Assembly (NCBI GenBank): GCA_025449435.1
Contig: JANWJO010000233.1
Coordinates: 1 to 11,073, forward strand
Origin: Chloroflexota bacterium
GTDB taxonomy: Bacteria; Chloroflexota; UBA4733
Length of the DNA: 11,073 bases
Reading direction: 5' to 3'
This document shows, piece by piece, positions 8,328 through 11,073 of the stretch. The notes beneath the pieces were generated by a model that searched no databases, had not been told where the DNA came from, and worked only from the letters and a program-made list of their open reading frames with translations. The first letter of the stretch is position 1, and each line of letters starts with the position of its first letter. Made by a program: the position numbers and the translations under genes.

Positions 8328-8340
8328 CCAGTGACACTGG
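8328..8340. repeat. 13-bp palindrome in the cox leader, possible operator
   Basis: CCAGTG and CACTGG are perfect inverted copies around a single A. The site lies about 90-100 bp downstream of the proposed cox transcription start. Its half-site CCAGT recurs at 8363-8367 and 8546-8550. It could bind a dimeric regulator or form a short RNA hairpin. No regulator gene is present in the window. Confidence 0.35.
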
Positions 8341-8361
8341 GGAGGTGATCGCTCCTTTCTA

Positions 8362-8383
8362 ACCAGTACAGCGATGTGCTGGT
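8362..8383. repeat. 22-bp imperfect palindrome in the cox leader, possible operator
   Basis: Arms ACCAGTAC and GTGCTGGT surround AGCGAT, matching at seven of eight positions. Written as RNA from the + strand the odd pair is a G-U wobble; from the - strand, the sense of the cox leader, it is an A-C mismatch. That slightly favours a DNA-level or + strand role over a cox leader hairpin. It lies about 50-70 bp downstream of the proposed cox transcription start. Confidence 0.35.
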
Positions 8384-8436
8384 AGAACAGGAATCGCCAC
8401 GGAAACACTTGCTACGCATCCGTCGCGAATGAGGCT

Positions 8437-8465
8437 AGTGTAGACAAACAAGAGTCACCCGTCAA
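8437..8465 (-). promoter_or_regulatory. Sigma70-type promoter for the coxSLMG operon
   Basis: On the - strand TTGACG (8465-8460) is followed after exactly 17 bp by TACACT (8442-8437). The -35 box matches the consensus at five of six bases. The -10 box matches at four of six, including the three most conserved. Transcription would start near 8430 and leave a leader of about 180 nt before coxS. Start site and sigma factor are inferred from sequence only. Confidence 0.5.
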
Positions 8466-8588
8466 ACCGGACGAAGAATAGCGTCTACTTTCTTGTCGAT
8501 CAGGTTGAGGGTGGCGTACCATGCCATGATGAACGTAGCGGCATACCAGTGCACAGCGGCGACCCGCAACGCCACGATCGCGTCCCAC

Positions 8589-8597
8589 AAGGAGGTG
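8589..8597 (+). promoter_or_regulatory. Strong ribosome binding site deciding the xdhC start
   Basis: AAGGAGGTG is a full match to the anti-Shine-Dalgarno sequence and ends 5 nt before the ATG at 8603. It rules out the upstream in-frame start at 8549, which has no such site. Confidence 0.75.
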
Positions 8598-8602
8598 CGG
8601 AC

Positions 8603-9805
8603 ATGTTTGAGGCTTTACCCCAGCTGGACGTCTGGCGGCGCCAGGGCACACGCGCTGCACTAGCCACAGTGGTCGCCGTCAGCGGCTCATCGCCACGCCC
8701 AGCGGGCGCCCAGAGGGTTATAGCTGAGGACGGCACCTTTGCCGGCTCGATCAGCGTGGGCTGCGTCGAAGCCGCTGTGTTCGATGATGCAGTAGCAGTG
8801 CTCCAAGACGGCACGCCCAGGGCCCGCCACTTTGGCATCGCCGACGAGGACGGCATTGCCGTGGGACTATCCTGCGGCGGCCAGATCGACGTGTGGATCG
8901 AACCCAACTGGCTAGACGATGCGCGTTTGGCAGCCGTGGTCACTGCCTTGCAGCGCAGCATAGAGCAGGTAAGCGGTGGTTGCTTGGTCAGCGTCCTGGC
9001 CACCACTGGACCGAAGCGCTGCGTGTTCGTGCATCCTGACGGCAGCGTGACCGGCAGCCTCAACGACGCCGTACTCGATCAGGCCGTGACCGGCGCGGCG
9101 CTGCAACGGTTGATAACCAGCGAGTCGGGTGTCGAAACGCTGGCGGACAACGCGAGCCAGGCGCAGCGCGTGTTCTTTGATGTGCAGACTTCAGCGCCAA
9201 CCTTGCTCATATTCGGCGGCACACAGGTCGCCATGGCGTTGGTGCCGCTGGCCAAACGGGTTGGCTTTCACACCATCGTGGCCGATGGCCGGCAGCGCTT
9301 CGCCGAGGCTGCGCGCTTTCCCGACGCCGACCGCGTCCTATGCGTGTGGCCGGCGGACATCACCAAGCACGTCACGCTCATGGCGTCGACCTACGTGGTC
9401 GTGCTCAACCACGACCCCAAGTTTGACCTCCCATCGCTACAGGTGGCACTGGCCAGCCCGGCGCGTTACGTTGGCGCCATTGGCAGCCGCCGCACGCACG
9501 AACAACAGCGGCGCCGCCTCCGGGAGAGCGGCGTCGATGTCGCGGACATCGAGCGGGTGCACGGGCCGGTTGGCCTGGATATCGGCGCACGCACGCCAGA
9601 AGAAGTAGCCGTGAGCATCCTAGCCGAACTCATCGCCGTGCGTTACGGCAGGCCCGGCGGCATGCTGTACAACCAGCAACGCATGACTCGCGACCTAACT
9701 CCGTCGCTGGCAAGCGCCAACGCCGTTGGCTGCGATACCGACGCAGCGGAACCGATGGTCATGCCAGTTGGCGAAAGCGCTGTTGAACCAGGCGCAGCGC
9801 GATGA
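8603..9805 (+). CDS. xdhC: XdhC/CoxI-family molybdenum cofactor maturation protein
   Basis: A 400-aa protein with the two XdhC domains. The N-terminal XdhC_CoxI domain (about 5-105) contains GSSPRPAGA (28-36), GSISVGCVE (48-56) with Cys54, and GLSCGG (88-93) with Cys91. The C-terminal Rossmann domain (about 195-375) contains IFGGTQVA (203-210), VLNHDPKFD (267-275), GAIGSRRTHEQ (291-301) and GPVGLDIGARTPEEVA (321-336). XdhC proteins bind the molybdenum cofactor, assist its sulfuration and hand it to the apo-enzyme. Here the client is most likely CoxL. The Rossmann glycine motif is altered: Thr and Gln stand where many homologues have Gly and His. The last 25 residues or so (after RDLTPS) are low in family character. 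The stop overlaps the mocA start (ATGA). Divergent transcription from the cox operon fits joint control. Confidence 0.92.
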   Translation: MFEALPQLDVWRRQGTRAALATVVAVSGSSPRPAGAQRVIAEDGTFAGSISVGCVEAAVFDDAVAVLQDGTPRARHFGIADEDGIAVGLSCGGQIDVWIEPNWLDDARLAAVVTALQRSIEQVSGGCLVSVLATTGPKRCVFVHPDGSVTGSLNDAVLDQAVTGAALQRLITSESGVETLADNASQAQRVFFDVQTSAPTLLIFGGTQVAMALVPLAKRVGFHTIVADGRQRFAEAARFPDADRVLCVWPADITKHVTLMASTYVVVLNHDPKFDLPSLQVALASPARYVGAIGSRRTHEQQRRRLRESGVDVADIERVHGPVGLDIGARTPEEVAVSILAELIAVRYGRPGGMLYNQQRMTRDLTPSLASANAVGCDTDAAEPMVMPVGESAVEPGAAR

Positions 9806-10443
9806 GCGCCTCTGAACCAGATACAACTGCAAGCCCGGCGGCACCGCATCTCGGGGTGGCCGGCATTATTCTGGCAGCTGGCGCATCACGCCGCCTCGGT
9901 CAGCCCAAGCAACTACTTCAACTGGCTAGCCGCCCGCTGCTCCAACACGTGATGGACAGTGCCGAGCAATCGGTGCTCGATGACGTCGTTGTCGTCCTTG
10001 GCGCCAATGCCGAGCGCATACAACCGGCGCTCGAGCCGCGCAGGGCCCGCTTCGTGCTGAACGAGCGCTACTCGCAGGGGCAGAGCACCTCGATCCACAC
10101 CGGGCTGGCGGCACTGCCTGCCAGCATCGATGCTGCGCTGATTATCCTGGGCGACAGCTTCGGCCTCTCGCCCGACCTCATCAACCGGCTGGTCAGCAAG
10201 TATCGGGCCGGCCGCCCAACCATCGTTGCACCGCAGTTCACCGACGGCATGGGCAATCCCGTGTTGTTCGATCGCTCGATCTGGCCCGACCTATTTGCCA
10301 TCGAGGGTGACATTGGCGCACGTGAGCTGTTGCGAGCCCGCCAATGCGAAATTGCTACCGTAGTGGTCAACAGCCAGCGGTTGCCCGATATCGACACCTG
10401 GGAAGCCTACATCGCGCTCCGGAAGCAAGTCGCATCTGCATAA
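9802..10443 (+). CDS. mocA: MocA-like molybdenum cofactor cytidylyltransferase (MobA-like NTP transferase)
   Basis: A 213-aa nucleotidyltransferase of the MobA/MocA fold. It has LAAGASRRLGQPKQLL (24-39) with the nucleotide- and phosphate-binding Arg and Lys36, GQSTS (93-97), the metal-binding Asp118 in ILGDSF (115-120), GNPVLF (151-156) and GDIGAR (169-174). The LGQPK form resembles MocA, which adds CMP to molybdopterin to give the cytosine dinucleotide cofactor that CODH-type enzymes use. Cytidylyl rather than guanylyl specificity is inferred from this and from the neighbours. The usual GDQP or GDMP around the metal Asp is GDSF here, so the conserved Pro is missing. The first 17 residues are an Ala/Pro/Ser-rich extension. 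The start ATG overlaps the xdhC stop (ATGA), which implies translational coupling. The gene ends 20 bp from a convergent gene. Confidence 0.9.
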   Translation: MSASEPDTTASPAAPHLGVAGIILAAGASRRLGQPKQLLQLASRPLLQHVMDSAEQSVLDDVVVVLGANAERIQPALEPRRARFVLNERYSQGQSTSIHTGLAALPASIDAALIILGDSFGLSPDLINRLVSKYRAGRPTIVAPQFTDGMGNPVLFDRSIWPDLFAIEGDIGARELLRARQCEIATVVVNSQRLPDIDTWEAYIALRKQVASA

Positions 10444-10463
10444 TCCCGCCCCAAGTGACGCGA

Positions 10464-11073
10464 TCAGGCGGCTGGCGCAGGCGGGCTGTCGCGTAGCTTC
10501 CAGATCACCCAGATGGCCACCAGCGCAAAAACGGTGAGCACGCCTTCAGTGATCTCGATGGAACTGGCCGATCGCCCTCCAAGAGCTTGCGGCAGCAACA
10601 CGGCGACAGCATCCACAACGGTGTGGCCGGCGATAGCAGACCCCAACCAGATGAGACTCTTGCGGCGGAACACCTGCAATACCACGACCGAAAAGGCAAT
10701 CTGCAGCACGAGCGCATTCACCCGTTCCCAACCTGCTGTGAGCATCAGCCAGGCGGGAATTCTCGCAGATTCGGCAAGTTGCTGCGCCAGCGCTTCCCGC
10801 TGAACTTCCGGGATGCCGGTGAGCCCGCCGTTAGCAAAGATGATGAGCTGCACCAGCAGCACCAGTCCGCTCACGCCAGTGAGCAGCACGCTCTCCAACG
10901 TCCCGTGCCCAATGCCGAGCATGAGGGCATTCGTCCACGTCCGTTCGCTGTCGCGTATCAAGAAGCGAATGGTGAAATAGCGGCCAACCTCCTCGAACAC
11001 ACCAGCACTCAGGGCTAGCGCAAATAGCCACCACCACAACAGTGGTGGCGATGCCTGAATAGCGTTGTTAACA
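10464..11073 (-). CDS. YhfC-family intramembrane protease-like protein, N-terminus outside the window
   Basis: The frame stays open to the window edge, so only the last 202 residues are visible. The TTG at 11039 is not a likely start, because the codons before it continue a plausible chain (VNNAIQASPPLL). Hydrophobic helices alternate with short loops. Three motifs mark the YhfC (DUF2324) family: EEVGR after SAGVF, GHGTLES, and AGHTVVDAV. Their Glu and His residues resemble the EExxR and His motifs of CPBP/Abi-type membrane proteases. YhfC proteins are integral membrane proteins of poorly known function. A large extracytoplasmic or cytoplasmic loop lies at about residues 82-105 of the visible part (from GLTGIPEVQREA). 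It converges on mocA and is probably unrelated to the cox genes. The usual length is about 240-270 aa, so some 50-70 residues are missing. Confidence 0.8.
   Translation of the reverse strand, partial: VNNAIQASPPLLWWWLFALALSAGVFEEVGRYFTIRFLIRDSERTWTNALMLGIGHGTLESVLLTGVSGLVLLVQLIIFANGGLTGIPEVQREALAQQLAESARIPAWLMLTAGWERVNALVLQIAFSVVVLQVFRRKSLIWLGSAIAGHTVVDAVAVLLPQALGGRSASSIEITEGVLTVFALVAIWVIWKLRDSPPAPAA

Larger units (their letters stand above)
8251..8602. other. Divergent control region between the cox operon and xdhC-mocA
   Basis: These 352 bp contain no gene I can support. They hold a promoter for the cox operon (8437-8465), its leader of about 180 nt with several inverted repeats, and the ribosome site for xdhC. 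For xdhC a weak promoter candidate is TTGTCG (8493-8498), 18 bp, TACCAT (8517-8522), with four of six matches in each box. Inverted repeats on the leader side are GCAACATGTTGC (8270-8281), GAAACG/CGTTTC around CTAT (8286-8301), CCAGTG/CACTGG around A (8328-8340), and ACCAGTAC/GTGCTGGT around AGCGAT with one mismatch (8362-8383). Confidence 0.65.

Noticed and set aside
8341..8350. GGAGGTGATC, a near-perfect anti-16S match on the + strand, as a ribosome site for a small gene
   Set aside because: No ATG, GTG or TTG follows at a workable distance, so no small gene starts there. It may be chance or part of the leader structure.
8251..8430. A Moco riboswitch upstream of coxS
   Set aside because: The location is suggestive, but I could not match the conserved core of the Moco motif by eye. 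A covariance-model scan with a significant score is needed before naming it.
1..11073. CRISPR arrays, tRNA or rRNA genes, insertion sequences
   Set aside because: I saw no regularly spaced direct repeats, no tRNA T-loop signature with a matching acceptor stem, no rRNA-like stretches and no transposase motifs.

Overview
The window comes from a GC-rich bacterium that uses ATG, GTG and TTG starts and has clear Shine-Dalgarno sites. The gene content is a tandem heterodimeric ABC exporter, a CoxS-CoxL-CoxM-CoxG molybdenum hydroxylase operon, an XdhC/MocA maturation pair and a YhfC-type membrane protein. This recalls Chloroflexota or another soil or thermal-habitat phylum such as Actinomycetota. 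The assignment is an impression from protein style; no rRNA or marker gene is present to settle it.

Layout. Bases 1-476 carry no recognised gene, but hold a 12-bp perfect inverted repeat at 357-410. Bases 477-3985 (+) are two translationally coupled ABC half-transporters that together form an asymmetric exporter: the first has the catalytic Walker B glutamate, and the second has aspartate there. They converge, across 55 bp, on the end of a four-gene operon on the - strand, transcribed coxS (8250) to coxL to coxM to coxG (ends 4041). Bases 8251-8602 are a divergent control region with a good sigma70-type promoter for the cox operon and a palindrome-rich leader of about 180 nt. On the + strand from 8603, xdhC and mocA overlap by 4 bp. 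mocA ends 20 bp from a convergent yhfC-like gene, whose 5' end lies outside the window.

How the parts fit. CoxL (molybdenum cofactor), CoxM (FAD) and CoxS (two 2Fe-2S clusters) make an (LMS)2-type molybdenum hydroxylase. CoxG is its small SRPBCC partner. XdhC and MocA are expected to prepare the molybdopterin cytosine dinucleotide cofactor and deliver it. The active-site loop of CoxL reads AYRGAGR and the gene order is S-L-M. Both mark the 'form II' CODH-like group rather than the copper-containing form I (AYRCSFR, order M-S-L). The cluster is closed on both sides by convergent genes and has no coxD or coxE. The enzyme's real substrate is therefore open, and CO should not be assumed. The ABC exporter has no visible functional tie to the oxidase.
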